64,000 bases of DNA, from the NCBI RefSeq assembly GCF_014137855.1, contig NZ_JACGWT010000002.1:434001-498000 (forward strand), in the 5' to 3' direction. Made by a program: the position numbers and the translations under genes. Positions 1 to 7,624 of the stretch are shown here, one piece after another. How positions within the stretch are numbered: the stretch's first letter is position 1; every line of letters begins with the position of its first letter. Under the pieces are notes generated by a model. It had not been told where the DNA came from. It saw nothing but the letters and a program-made list of their open reading frames with translations, and made no database searches. Origin of the DNA: Microlunatus kandeliicorticis. Its GTDB lineage: Bacteria > Actinomycetota > Actinomycetes > Propionibacteriales > Propionibacteriaceae.

Positions 1-2
1 TC

Positions 3-464
3 GGCCAGGTGGCCTTCCTGGTCGTCGTGGTCTTCCTGGTGACCAACAAGGTCTACTCCCCGCAGTACGTGCTCTGGCTGTTGCCGCTGCTGGTGCTGGC
101 CCGGCCGCGCTGGCGCGACTGGCTGCTGTTCACCAGCGCCGAGCTCTTCTACTGGGGGGCGATCTGGTGGCACCTCGACGGCGTGCTCGGCCCGGGCAAC
201 GGCGGGCCGGACCGGACCTACTGGCTGGCGGTCATCGTCCGGATCGTCGTCGAGCTGGTGATCGCCGGGTTCGTCGTCCGCGACATCCTGCGGCCCGAGC
301 ACGACCCCGTGCGGACCCCGCGCGCGGTCGGACCGCCGCGTCGCGACGGCACTCATGCCCTGATCGACGACCCTGGCGGCGGCCTGCTCGACGGCGCCCC
401 GGACGCCCGCTGGCTGACCGCGCTGCTGCGACCGGGCCGCGAGGCGGTCAGCGGTGACCGCTGA
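3..464 (+). CDS. GT-C/GT87-like polytopic membrane glycosyltransferase, C-terminal part
   Basis: The reading frame is already open at the left edge, so only the last ~153 codons are present. The piece holds three hydrophobic segments and the NKVYSPQYVLWLLPL block, which is typical of the C-terminal part of polyprenyl-phosphate-mannose-dependent (GT87/DUF2029) mannosyltransferases. These use lipid-linked sugar donors at the outer face of the membrane to build actinobacterial cell-envelope glycans. The tail after the last helix is hydrophilic and Pro/Arg-rich. Its TGA lies inside the next gene, which begins 11 bases upstream, so the two are probably translated together. The family is inferred from the motif only; the catalytic N-terminal part is outside the window. 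Confidence 0.7.
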   Translation, partial: GQVAFLVVVVFLVTNKVYSPQYVLWLLPLLVLARPRWRDWLLFTSAELFYWGAIWWHLDGVLGPGNGGPDRTYWLAVIVRIVVELVIAGFVVRDILRPEHDPVRTPRAVGPPRRDGTHALIDDPGGGLLDGAPDARWLTALLRPGREAVSGDR

Positions 465-1704
465 GGCCGGGCTGCGCGAACGCGGACCCAGCGTCCGCGC
501 CGAGCGGGTGGCCGGTCTGCGGTCCCGGCTCCGCGCCCCGGCGGTCCGGACCGTCGCGCAGGCCTGGCTGGCCAGCCGCGGACTGATCGCGCTGGTCGCG
601 TTGCTGCTCGCGCTGCAGGGCTACCGGCTCGGTGACCAGGTGAGCAACTGGGACGTCCAGCACTTCGTCGCGCTCGCCCGCGGCGGCTACCTGGCCGACC
701 CGAGCGGCAAGCTGATGGCTTTCTTCCCCGGGCTGCCGCTGCTGCTCCGCGGCGGGCTGCTGCTCGGCGTCCCGGTGCAGGTCACCGGCATCGTGCTGGC
801 GACCGCCGGGTCGATCGCCGCGGCGGCTGCGCTGGCCCGGCTCGGAGGACCGTGGGCGGCGGTGGCCTGGCTGTTCGCCCCCACCGCGGTCTTCACCACC
901 GTGCCCTACACCGAGTCGCTGTTCTGCGCGGCCGCGTTCTGGGCCTGGGAACGTGCCCGCGCCGACCGCTGGGTGGCCGCGGCGGTGCTGGCCGGGCTGG
1001 CCTGCACGGTGCGGGTGTCCGGGCTGTTCCTGGTCGGGGCGCTGGTGGTCATGATCATCACCAGCCGCCGTGCGAGCGGATCAGGCCCTTCGACCAGCGC
1101 AGGCCCTTCGACAGGCTCAGGGAGCGGTTGGGGTCTCTCGACAGGCTCGAGGCACCAACGTTCAGGGGTGGGGCGGAAGCTGGCGCTGATGCTGCTGCCG
1201 ACGGCGGTGCTGGCCGGGTTCGCCACCTACCTGCACACGCTCACCGGGAGCTGGACGGCCTGGTACCACGCGCAGTCGACCGGGTGGGTGCGCAGCTTCA
1301 CCTGGCCCTGGCAGTCGTTCCTCAACACCATCCCGGCGATCGTGCCCGGCGCCTACGCCGACCACCCCTACTGGGCCTGGGTGTTCCGCGGCGAGATGGC
1401 CTCGATGGCGATCGGTGTCGGCGTCACGGTCTGGTGCCTGGTCCGCCGGCGGTGGGCCGAGGCCAGCTGGGTCGGGGTGCAGGTGCTGGCGTTCTCGCTG
1501 TCCTACTGGTTCTTCTCGGTCAACCGGGCCCTGCTGCTCTGGTTCCCGCTGTGGATCATGCTGGCTGAGTGGGGGCGGTGGCGCCCGCGCCGGCGCGTCC
1601 CACGGGTGCTGCACCGGACGGCGGTGGTCACGCTGTTCGTCGCCGGCGCCGTACTCATGCTGTGGTGGAGCTGGTTGTTCTTCACCGGGCACTGGGCGTC
1701 GTGA
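454..1704 (+). CDS. Mannosyltransferase-like (PIG-V/GT-C) integral membrane protein
   Basis: About 416 residues with roughly ten hydrophobic segments. An acidic motif, NWDVQHF, lies in the first outside loop (~residues 62-68), and 'MAFFPGLPLLLR' follows. This is the layout of PIG-V-like GT-C mannosyltransferases, in which the first-loop Asp is catalytic. The GTG at 454 overlaps the previous gene by 11 bases. A hydrophilic loop at residues ~211-233 (Gly/Ser/Thr-rich) is encoded by three copies of the dispersed CTTCGACAGGCTCAG repeat (1086-1152) and has no counterpart expected in the family. It lies between predicted helices, so the protein could tolerate it. Substrate unknown; a cell-wall glycan or glycolipid is the likely product. 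Confidence 0.65.
   Translation: MTAEAGLRERGPSVRAERVAGLRSRLRAPAVRTVAQAWLASRGLIALVALLLALQGYRLGDQVSNWDVQHFVALARGGYLADPSGKLMAFFPGLPLLLRGGLLLGVPVQVTGIVLATAGSIAAAAALARLGGPWAAVAWLFAPTAVFTTVPYTESLFCAAAFWAWERARADRWVAAAVLAGLACTVRVSGLFLVGALVVMIITSRRASGSGPSTSAGPSTGSGSGWGLSTGSRHQRSGVGRKLALMLLPTAVLAGFATYLHTLTGSWTAWYHAQSTGWVRSFTWPWQSFLNTIPAIVPGAYADHPYWAWVFRGEMASMAIGVGVTVWCLVRRRWAEASWVGVQVLAFSLSYWFFSVNRALLLWFPLWIMLAEWGRWRPRRRVPRVLHRTAVVTLFVAGAVLMLWWSWLFFTGHWAS
1086..1152 (+). repeat. Dispersed CTTCGACAGGCTCAG repeat inside a coding sequence
   Basis: Three copies in one orientation: 1086-1103 (degenerate), 1104-1122 (an exact CCCTTCGACAGGCTCAGGG) and about 1135-1151 (degenerate). They are read in frame as a Gly/Ser/Thr-rich loop of the mannosyltransferase-like protein. 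The same core recurs at 8320-8382, 12493-12554, 46032-46442 and 57058-57114. Confidence 0.85.
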
Positions 1705-1742
1705 CGCCGGGCGCGCGCACCCGCGGCCCCTATCCTGGCCGG

Positions 1743-2300
1743 GTGCGAGGCAGGGAGCGGACGGCGGACGACGAGGCGACGCCGCTGCTGCCGCGCAAGG
1801 CCCGGGGCATCCTGCTCGGCGTGATCGGGCTGATGCTCGCGGTCAGCTTCTTCCTGCCCAACGTCGCGATCCTGTCGCGCCCGCCCAGCTACCGCTGGCT
1901 GCCCGGCACGGCGGTCTCGTTCCTCGAGGTGACCTCGCGCTCGGTGCCCACCGCCGACCCGGACACCGTCGGGCTCGGCTTCACGGTGACCTTCCTCGGG
2001 CTCGGGGTGTGGCAGCTCGGGCTGCTGATGGTGGTGCTCTCGGCCTGGATCCTGGCCTCGGCCGAGGTCAACCGCTGGCTGTGGGTGTTCCTGCTGATCG
2101 GGTCGATCTTCCTGACCTTCGGCATCTCGACCACGGTGCTCGGGAAGGTCGCGCTCGACGCCGCCCGCGCCCCGACCACGATCGGGATCGCCTTCTGGGT
2201 GGCGTTCCCGGCCGCGCTGGCGCTGCTGATCTGGACGCTGCACGCGCACAGCATGGTCGACCGGACGATCTACGGCGTCCGACCCGACCTGATCACCTGA
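1743..2300 (+). CDS. Small four-helix membrane protein, unknown function
   Basis: 185 residues. After a charged N-terminus there is one hydrophobic helix, a ~45-residue probably extracytoplasmic segment, then three more helices, ending in a short cytoplasmic tail. No family is recognised. The GTG at 1743 was chosen because a TATCCT box (1731-1736) lies exactly 6 nt upstream, the leaderless pattern seen across this window. An in-frame GTG at 1701 would overlap the previous stop codon but is less well supported. It is convergent with proline iminopeptidase across a 20-bp gap. Confidence 0.6.
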   Translation: MRGRERTADDEATPLLPRKARGILLGVIGLMLAVSFFLPNVAILSRPPSYRWLPGTAVSFLEVTSRSVPTADPDTVGLGFTVTFLGLGVWQLGLLMVVLSAWILASAEVNRWLWVFLLIGSIFLTFGISTTVLGKVALDAARAPTTIGIAFWVAFPAALALLIWTLHAHSMVDRTIYGVRPDLIT

Positions 2301-2320
2301 GCCCGATCACCGCCGGCTGG

Positions 2321-3283
2321 TCATCGGAACCGGTCGGTCGCGGCCAGCAGTGCCGCGCCCATGGCCTCGTTCCCCTTGTGCCCGGCACCACCGAAGACCG
2401 TCAGCTCAGCGTCCGGCCAGAGCCGGCTGAGCTCCCAGGCGTTGACCGCGGGTCCGCTCAGGTCGGCCCGACCGTGGAGCATCACCCCGGGGATCCCGGC
2501 CAGCCGGTCGGCGCGGTCGAAGATCACGTCGTCGGGCAGGAACACCCGGTGGCTGAAGTAGTGCGCGCAGATCCGGACGAACGCGAGCCGGTCGTCGCCG
2601 ATCCGATCGCTGTAGGCGGTGGGGGAGCCGTACTCCTCGGTCGACAGCACCGCGTCCTCCCAAGCGCACCAGGCCGCGGCGGCGCGGGCGCGGACCTCGC
2701 GGTCGGGGTCGTCCATCAGCCGGGTGTAGCCGCGGAGCAGCCCGAAAGCGTCGAGCCCGTCACCGCGCAGCTCCTCGGGCACCGCGTCGCGGAAACGCTC
2801 CCACGCCTCGGGGAAGAACCGCCGGACCCCGCGGTAGAGCCAGTCGATCTCGCTGTGCCGGCCGGTGGTGACCCCGATCAGGATGAGCTCGCTGACCCGC
2901 TCGGGGTAGCGGGTGGCGTAGGTCAGCGCCAGGGTCGAACCCCAGGAACCGCCGAACACCAGCCAGCGGTCGACGCCGAGGTGCTCGCGGAGCCGTTCGA
3001 GGTCGGCGACCAGGTGCGCGGTGGTGTTGACGCCGAGGTCGGTCGCCGGGTCGGAGGCGTGCGGGGTGCTCCGCCCGCAGCCGCGCTGGTCGTACTGGAC
3101 GATCCGGTAGCGCGTCGGGTCGAAGCTCTTGCGCGGGCCGGGGCGCAGCCCGGAGCCGGGCCCGCCGTGGAGCACCACCGCGGGCTTGCCGTCGGGGTTG
3201 CCCGAGCACTCCCAGAAGATCGCGTTCTGGTCTCCGACGTCGAGCATCCCGGTCGCGTAGGGCTCGATCGGCGGGTAGGGCAC
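2321..3283 (-). CDS. pip: Proline iminopeptidase (alpha/beta hydrolase, S33)
   Basis: 320 residues, the usual family length. It removes N-terminal proline from peptides in the cytoplasm. The start YPPIEPYATGMLDVGD, the HGGPGSG oxyanion-hole motif and the nucleophile elbow GGSWGS are diagnostic of S33 prolyl aminopeptidases; a C-terminal GAGHKGNE segment supplies the catalytic His. The GTG at 3283 gives exactly the family N-terminus. A CATACT box (3290-3295 on the top strand as AGTATG) lies 6 nt before it, so the message is probably leaderless. It is divergent from the tyrosine phosphatase with only 36 bp between starts. Confidence 0.93.
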   Translation of the reverse strand: MPYPPIEPYATGMLDVGDQNAIFWECSGNPDGKPAVVLHGGPGSGLRPGPRKSFDPTRYRIVQYDQRGCGRSTPHASDPATDLGVNTTAHLVADLERLREHLGVDRWLVFGGSWGSTLALTYATRYPERVSELILIGVTTGRHSEIDWLYRGVRRFFPEAWERFRDAVPEELRGDGLDAFGLLRGYTRLMDDPDREVRARAAAAWCAWEDAVLSTEEYGSPTAYSDRIGDDRLAFVRICAHYFSHRVFLPDDVIFDRADRLAGIPGVMLHGRADLSGPAVNAWELSRLWPDAELTVFGGAGHKGNEAMGAALLAATDRFR

Positions 3284-3289
3284 CGGCTC

Positions 3290-3313
3290 AGTATGAGCGC
3301 CGTTTCCTAGACT
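3290..3313. promoter_or_regulatory. Back-to-back leaderless promoters of pip and the tyrosine phosphatase
   Basis: The 36-bp gap between the divergent GTG starts holds two -10-like boxes: CATACT for the minus-strand gene (3290-3295) and TAGACT for the plus-strand gene (3308-3313). Each is 6 nt from its start codon. The -35 region of each promoter must therefore lie over the other gene's start, so the two polymerases are likely to exclude each other. Confidence 0.55.
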
Positions 3314-3319
3314 CGGGCC

Positions 3320-4117
3320 GTGCAACCACGGTGGATCGAGCTCGAGGGACTGGCCAACCTGCGCGATGTCGGCGGGACGCCGACCACCGACGGGGGTGCC
3401 ATCGCCGACGGGGTGCTGCTGCGCTCGGACAACCTGCAGACCCTCAGCGAGTCCGACGTGGCCCGGCTGCGGGAGCTGCACCTGACCGACGTGATCGACC
3501 TGCGCAGCGACATCGAGGTGCAGGCCGAGGGGCCGGGGCCGATGATGCGCGCCGACGGCGTCGCCGTCCACCACCACTCGCTGTTCCGCGAGGACGAGTC
3601 GAGCCGCGACCTCGAGCACCTGGCCGCGAACACCGCCAAGGCGTTGCCCTGGGTCGAGCTCACGCCGACGGTCTCGATGGAGCACCCGACGGCCTCGATC
3701 TATCTGTCCTACCTGGTCGACCGGCCCGACTCGGTGCTCGCCTCGCTGCGCGAAATCGGGGCGGCCGAGGGGGCGGTGCTGGTGCACTGCGCCGCCGGCA
3801 AGGACCGGACCGGGACGATCATCGCGCTGGCCCTGCTGCTGGCCGGTGCCGACCCGGACGCGGTCACCGCCGACTACGCGGCCAGCACCGAACGGGCCCA
3901 GGCGATCCTCGACCGGCTGCTCGCCTCACCGACCTACGCCGACAACCTGCGCGACCGGCCGATCGAGAGCCACTACAGCCACCCGGAGACGATGCGCGCC
4001 TTCCTCGACTACATCGAGCAGGAACACGGCTCGGTGCAGCAGATGCTCGCCGGGATGGGCTGGACCGAGGAGGACACCAGCCGGATCCGGGCCAAGCTGC
4101 GCCCGGACCTCGGCTGA
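3320..4117 (+). CDS. Tyrosine (dual-specificity) protein phosphatase, PtpB-like
   Basis: 265 residues. The P-loop HCAAGKDRTGT carries the catalytic Cys (~residue 157) and Arg of the CX5R phosphatases, and the N-terminal NLRDVGG is typical of the MptpB/Y-phosphatase-3 family. Family members act on phosphotyrosine, phosphoserine or phosphoinositide substrates. No signal peptide is visible. The GTG at 3320 is supported by the TAGACT box 6 nt upstream. It is convergent with the next gene across 27 bp. Substrate unknown. Confidence 0.9.
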   Translation: MQPRWIELEGLANLRDVGGTPTTDGGAIADGVLLRSDNLQTLSESDVARLRELHLTDVIDLRSDIEVQAEGPGPMMRADGVAVHHHSLFREDESSRDLEHLAANTAKALPWVELTPTVSMEHPTASIYLSYLVDRPDSVLASLREIGAAEGAVLVHCAAGKDRTGTIIALALLLAGADPDAVTADYAASTERAQAILDRLLASPTYADNLRDRPIESHYSHPETMRAFLDYIEQEHGSVQQMLAGMGWTEEDTSRIRAKLRPDLG

Positions 4118-4144
4118 TCCGTCGTCCCGACCCCGAGCCTCGGC

Positions 4145-4729
4145 TCAGATCCGGTCGAGCAGTTGACGCGAGCGCTCGAGCACCAACGCGGTCGCGGTGG
4201 CGTCGTAGGTCGGTAGCGTCGAGTCGACGAACAGGTGGTGGTCGCCGGGGTAGGTGAACACCTCGGCGCCCTCGCCGACGGTGGCGGCCAGCTCGCGGGC
4301 CGCGTCCAGGTCGCCCTCCTCGGCGAAGAACGGGTCGTGGTCCATCCCGTGGATCTGCACCGGGACACCCTCGGGCCAGGGACCGATGGCCCACTCCCCG
4401 GTGATCGGGAGGCACGACTCGTAGAACAGGGCTCCGCGGGCACCCGGTCGGGTCTGGGCCAGTTCCTGCGCGGTCATCACGCCCCAGGAGATGCCGGCGT
4501 AGACCAGCTCGTCGGGCAGGTCGGCGAGCGCGGCCTCGACGCGGCGTTCGACCTCCTCCGAGCCGATCTCCTTGGACAGCGCGAGCCCGGCCTCGATGGT
4601 GTCGGCCCGGCGGCCGTCGAAGAGGTCCGGGGTGTGCACGGTGTGCCCGCTGGCGCCGAGCTGCTCGGCGAAGGCGCGGACGCCGTCGGTGAGACCCTGG
4701 ACGTGGTGGAAGAGGACGACGTCAGCCAT
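4145..4729 (-). CDS. Dienelactone-hydrolase-family protein with Ser nucleophile
   Basis: 194 residues, an alpha/beta hydrolase. Classical dienelactone hydrolases use a Cys in a G-x-C-x-G elbow; here the elbow reads GISWG with Ser81. An Asp in GMDHDPFF and a His in GDHHLF complete the triad. A paralogue with the same architecture lies at 31240-31821. It is divergent from an ArsR-like regulator, with a candidate operator between them, so it is probably that regulator's target. Substrate unknown; a small ester or lactone hydrolase is the safest call. Confidence 0.8.
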   Translation of the reverse strand: MADVVLFHHVQGLTDGVRAFAEQLGASGHTVHTPDLFDGRRADTIEAGLALSKEIGSEEVERRVEAALADLPDELVYAGISWGVMTAQELAQTRPGARGALFYESCLPITGEWAIGPWPEGVPVQIHGMDHDPFFAEEGDLDAARELAATVGEGAEVFTYPGDHHLFVDSTLPTYDATATALVLERSRQLLDRI

Positions 4730-4762
4730 GTCCTAAACTCCTTGATCGTACGGACGTTGTGG

Positions 4763-4786
4763 AATGATCCAAGAATCTAGATCATT
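4763..4786. promoter_or_regulatory. Candidate operator AATGATC-N10-GATCATT
   Basis: A perfect 7-bp inverted repeat with a 10-bp spacer in the 63-bp divergent intergenic region between the hydrolase and the regulator. A related half-site TTGATC lies at 4742-4747. The position, just before the regulator's ATG, suits autoregulation. Confidence 0.45.
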
Positions 4787-4792
4787 GAGGAG

Positions 4793-5377
4793 ATGGCGGT
4801 CAACATCTCGATCCCCGACTACCCGCTCGACGACCTGCTGGTCGTGACGGCGACCGAGCAGCTGCGGTTGCTCGGCGACGACCTACGCGGCCAGCTGCTC
4901 GAGCTGCTGCTGGAGCGCGCCGCCACCGTCACCGAACTGGCGGCCGCGGTGGGCCGTCCGAAGAGCACGGTGGCCTACCACGTCAACCTGCTGACCGAGG
5001 CGGGGCTGCTCAAGGTGGTGCGCACCCGCCGGGTCCGGGCGATCGAGGAGCGGTTCTACGGCCGGGTGGCCCGGACCTACTACATCGGGGTGCTCACCAA
5101 CGCGGAGGACCAGGCCCTGGTGGGCTCGATCAACGCACTGGCCGAGGCCGCCGCCGAGTCGGTGCCCGCGCAGCAGGCCGACGACCTGCGCTGCCTGCTG
5201 CTGCACGCCCGGATCCCGCGGGACGAGGTGCGGGCGTTCTGGGCCGAGGTGCAGGAGCTGTCCCGCAAGTTCGCCCAGATCCCGCGCTCCGGCGACGAGG
5301 TGTTCGGCTTCGCGGCCGGGCTCTACCCGACCGACGCCCCGACCCTGCCCGAGCCCGAATCGTCCGAGCCGGTCTGA
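4793..5377 (+). CDS. ArsR/HTH_20-type winged-helix transcriptional regulator
   Basis: 194 residues. The N-terminal third is a winged helix: helix 'VTELAAAVGRPKSTVAYHVNLL' followed by 'EAGLLKVVRTRR' as the wing (about residues 40-85). The remaining part is helical and acidic and may sense a ligand or form dimers. The ATG at 4793 directly follows GAGGAG with no spacer, so ribosome-binding-site use is doubtful and the message may be leaderless. Its position divergent from the hydrolase suggests that it controls that gene and itself. Ligand unknown; no metal-binding Cys cluster is visible. Confidence 0.8.
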   Translation: MAVNISIPDYPLDDLLVVTATEQLRLLGDDLRGQLLELLLERAATVTELAAAVGRPKSTVAYHVNLLTEAGLLKVVRTRRVRAIEERFYGRVARTYYIGVLTNAEDQALVGSINALAEAAAESVPAQQADDLRCLLLHARIPRDEVRAFWAEVQELSRKFAQIPRSGDEVFGFAAGLYPTDAPTLPEPESSEPV

Positions 5378-5387
5378 GCGGACGGGG

Positions 5388-6458
5388 TCAGGACTCGACG
5401 ATGTGGTCGACGGTGGCGGTGGTCAGCCGGAGCTCGACCGGGACCTCGTCGCCGACCGCGGGTGGGGTCTCCTTGCCGGGGAGGAACACCATGCTCGACT
5501 GCATGTGCGGCGGTTCGAGGAACCAGCGCTTGCGCCCGGCGACGGTGTAGGGGCTGAGCGCGAGCCCGGTGGCCTCGAGCGAGCCGGTGGCCAGCGCGAC
5601 CGCGCGCTGCCGGATGCTCGACGCCGACGTCGGCGCCTCCAGCCCGACCCCCTGCGAGGTGCCGCCCGCGATGACCAGCACCCAGCCGTCGGCGGGCACC
5701 AGCCGCTGCCGGTAGCCGATCCGCTCGCCGCGGCGGACCGGGTGGACGTCGAGCACGGTCGCGGTGGTCGAGCGCGAGTCCGCCGCCCCGAGCCAGAGCC
5801 GGGTGCCGACCCGCTGCCGCAATGGGGCGGGGCGGCCGTCGGCGCCGGTCAGCTCGCGGGACAGCGCCATCGCCTCGGCCGAGGGCAGGTGCGAGAGCCA
5901 GAGCGTGCCCGGGTGCGCCGCGAGCGCGGCCCGCCCGAGCCGCTGCGCCTCGGCGTAGCGGCCCTTCTCGAGCAGGGGCAGGTGGATCGTCCAGCCCTCG
6001 AACTTCACGCCGCCGTGGTTGAGCGCCTCCAGCTGTCGGGCGGTCTCGGCCAGCCGCTCGGGGACGATGCCGTGCCGCCGCATCGAGGTCAGCACCTCGA
6101 GTAGCACCCGCGGCGACGGTCCGCTGCCGGCCAGCATGGCCAGGTGCTCGACCGTCGACACGGTGGTGATCACCCGCGGGTCGGAGGCCAGCTCGGTGGC
6201 CAGCGGATCACCGGCCTGCCACGGGTGCAGCACCACGATGCTGCCGCCGAAGACCTCGCGGACGGTCTCCACCTCGGCGGCCACGCCGACCGCGACGGTG
6301 TCGACGCCGAGCCCGGCGGCCTCCTGGGCCAGCCGGCGCAGGCCGAACCCGTAGCCGTTGCCCTTGATCACCGGGACCAGACCGGGGGTGTTCGCGGCGA
6401 CGTCGCGGAGATGGGTGCGCCAGCCGTCGCCGTCCAGCCGCAGCGTCAGTCCCGTCAC
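5388..6458 (-). CDS. Alanine racemase-like PLP (fold III) protein
   Basis: 356 residues. VIKGNGYGFG near the N-terminus carries the PLP-binding Lys (K32), as in alanine racemase. The C-terminal part is shorter and more divergent than housekeeping Alr, so racemase activity on alanine is not certain. The GTG at 6458 has a TACGCT box 7 nt upstream, consistent with a leaderless message. The next gene in the same direction upstream is a FemABX peptidyltransferase, which suggests a role in supplying or editing a cell-wall amino acid. Alternatives are a D-amino-acid deaminase-like or serine/other amino-acid racemase. Confidence 0.75.
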   Translation of the reverse strand: MTGLTLRLDGDGWRTHLRDVAANTPGLVPVIKGNGYGFGLRRLAQEAAGLGVDTVAVGVAAEVETVREVFGGSIVVLHPWQAGDPLATELASDPRVITTVSTVEHLAMLAGSGPSPRVLLEVLTSMRRHGIVPERLAETARQLEALNHGGVKFEGWTIHLPLLEKGRYAEAQRLGRAALAAHPGTLWLSHLPSAEAMALSRELTGADGRPAPLRQRVGTRLWLGAADSRSTTATVLDVHPVRRGERIGYRQRLVPADGWVLVIAGGTSQGVGLEAPTSASSIRQRAVALATGSLEATGLALSPYTVAGRKRWFLEPPHMQSSMVFLPGKETPPAVGDEVPVELRLTTATVDHIVES

Positions 6459-6501
6459 GCCGCTCAGCGTAGTCGGGCGGGTTCCGGGCGCCGCGGGTCG
6501 A

Positions 6502-7614
6502 TCAGCGGCGCCGGAGGTAGAGGTCGAAGGCGGCGTAGAGCGGCCGGTTGAGCGGCAGGTCCCACTCGCCGAGGTACTCGACGGTCTGGCCGCCGGTGCC
6601 CACCTTGAACTGGATCAGCCCGATGTGCGGGTCGTCGGGATCGACGCTGTCGGTGATCCCGCGCAGGTCGTAGACGGTCGCACCGGCCTCGCGAGCGTCC
6701 CGGATCATCTGCCACTGGACGGCGTTCGAGCCACGGAACTCGCGCTTGGCGGTGGTGGAGGCGCCGTAGGAGTACCAGGCGTGCTCGCCGACCCGGACCC
6801 AGGTGGTGGCGGCGATCAGGTCGCCCTCGTGGTGGGCCAGGTAGAGCCGGATCCGGTCCGGGTCCTCGGCGGTGAGCGCCTCGACCATGGTGCGGAAGTA
6901 GCTCAGCGGTCGCGGGGTGAAGTGGTCGCGGGCGGCCGTCTCGGTGTAGATCGCGTGGAAGGCGGCCAGGTCGTCGACGCTCCCGCGGGTGACCGTCACC
7001 CCCGCCTTGGCGGCCTTCTTGATGTTGCGCCGCCAGAGCTGGTTCATCCCGGCCAGCAGCTCGTCCTCGGTCCGGTCGGCCAGCGGCAGCTGGAAGACGA
7101 ACTTGGGCTGGCCGGCGGCGAAGCCCTCGCCGTCGCGCGGCGGTCGCCAGCCGAGGTGGCGGAGCTGGTTGCGGGCCCGGACGCCGGCGGTGTTGAGGTG
7201 ATCCGGCGGGGCGTCACCGATCCGCGTCATCGTCGGGTCGGCGATGGCGGCCTTGGTGGTGTCGGCGTTCCAGCGGCGGAGGACGACCGGTCCGCCGAGC
7301 CGGACGGCGAAGGCCCGGCGGCGCTTCAGGTGGGCGACCATCGGGGCCAGCCAGGCGTCGAGGTCGTCGCTCTCCCAGTCGATCACCGGACCCTCGGGCA
7401 GATAGGCCAGCGAGCGGCCGATCCGCGGCAGCCGCCGGTGCAGCACCAAGCCGGCACCGACCAGCTCCGAGCCGTCGTACCAGCCGATCGACTCGTGACC
7501 CCACTCGCTCTTCACCTGCGCCCAGGCCGGGGTCTGCAGGAAGCTGACGCTGGGGCGTGAGTCGTTGAACGCACGGTGCTGGTCGGTGCTGATCGGCCGG
7601 ACCTGGAGACTCAC
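6502..7614 (-). CDS. FemABX-family aminoacyl-tRNA:peptidoglycan transferase
   Basis: 370 residues with the double-GNAT layout of lipid II:glycine glycyltransferases. Recognisable stretches are 'FLQTPAWAQVKSEWG' at the N-terminus, 'LWRRNIKKAAKAGV', and a C-terminal 'RGSNAVQWQMIRDA' followed by 'YDLRGI'. Such enzymes add the first cross-bridge residue to the peptidoglycan precursor from aminoacyl-tRNA, in the cytoplasm at the membrane. The start GTG 7614 has a TAACCT box 7 nt upstream (top strand 7622-7627). The amino acid is not predictable; a Gly bridge to LL-diaminopimelate would fit Propionibacteriaceae chemistry. Confidence 0.85.
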   Translation of the reverse strand: MSLQVRPISTDQHRAFNDSRPSVSFLQTPAWAQVKSEWGHESIGWYDGSELVGAGLVLHRRLPRIGRSLAYLPEGPVIDWESDDLDAWLAPMVAHLKRRRAFAVRLGGPVVLRRWNADTTKAAIADPTMTRIGDAPPDHLNTAGVRARNQLRHLGWRPPRDGEGFAAGQPKFVFQLPLADRTEDELLAGMNQLWRRNIKKAAKAGVTVTRGSVDDLAAFHAIYTETAARDHFTPRPLSYFRTMVEALTAEDPDRIRLYLAHHEGDLIAATTWVRVGEHAWYSYGASTTAKREFRGSNAVQWQMIRDAREAGATVYDLRGITDSVDPDDPHIGLIQFKVGTGGQTVEYLGEWDLPLNRPLYAAFDLYLRRR

Positions 7615-7624
7615 CTGCGCGAGG

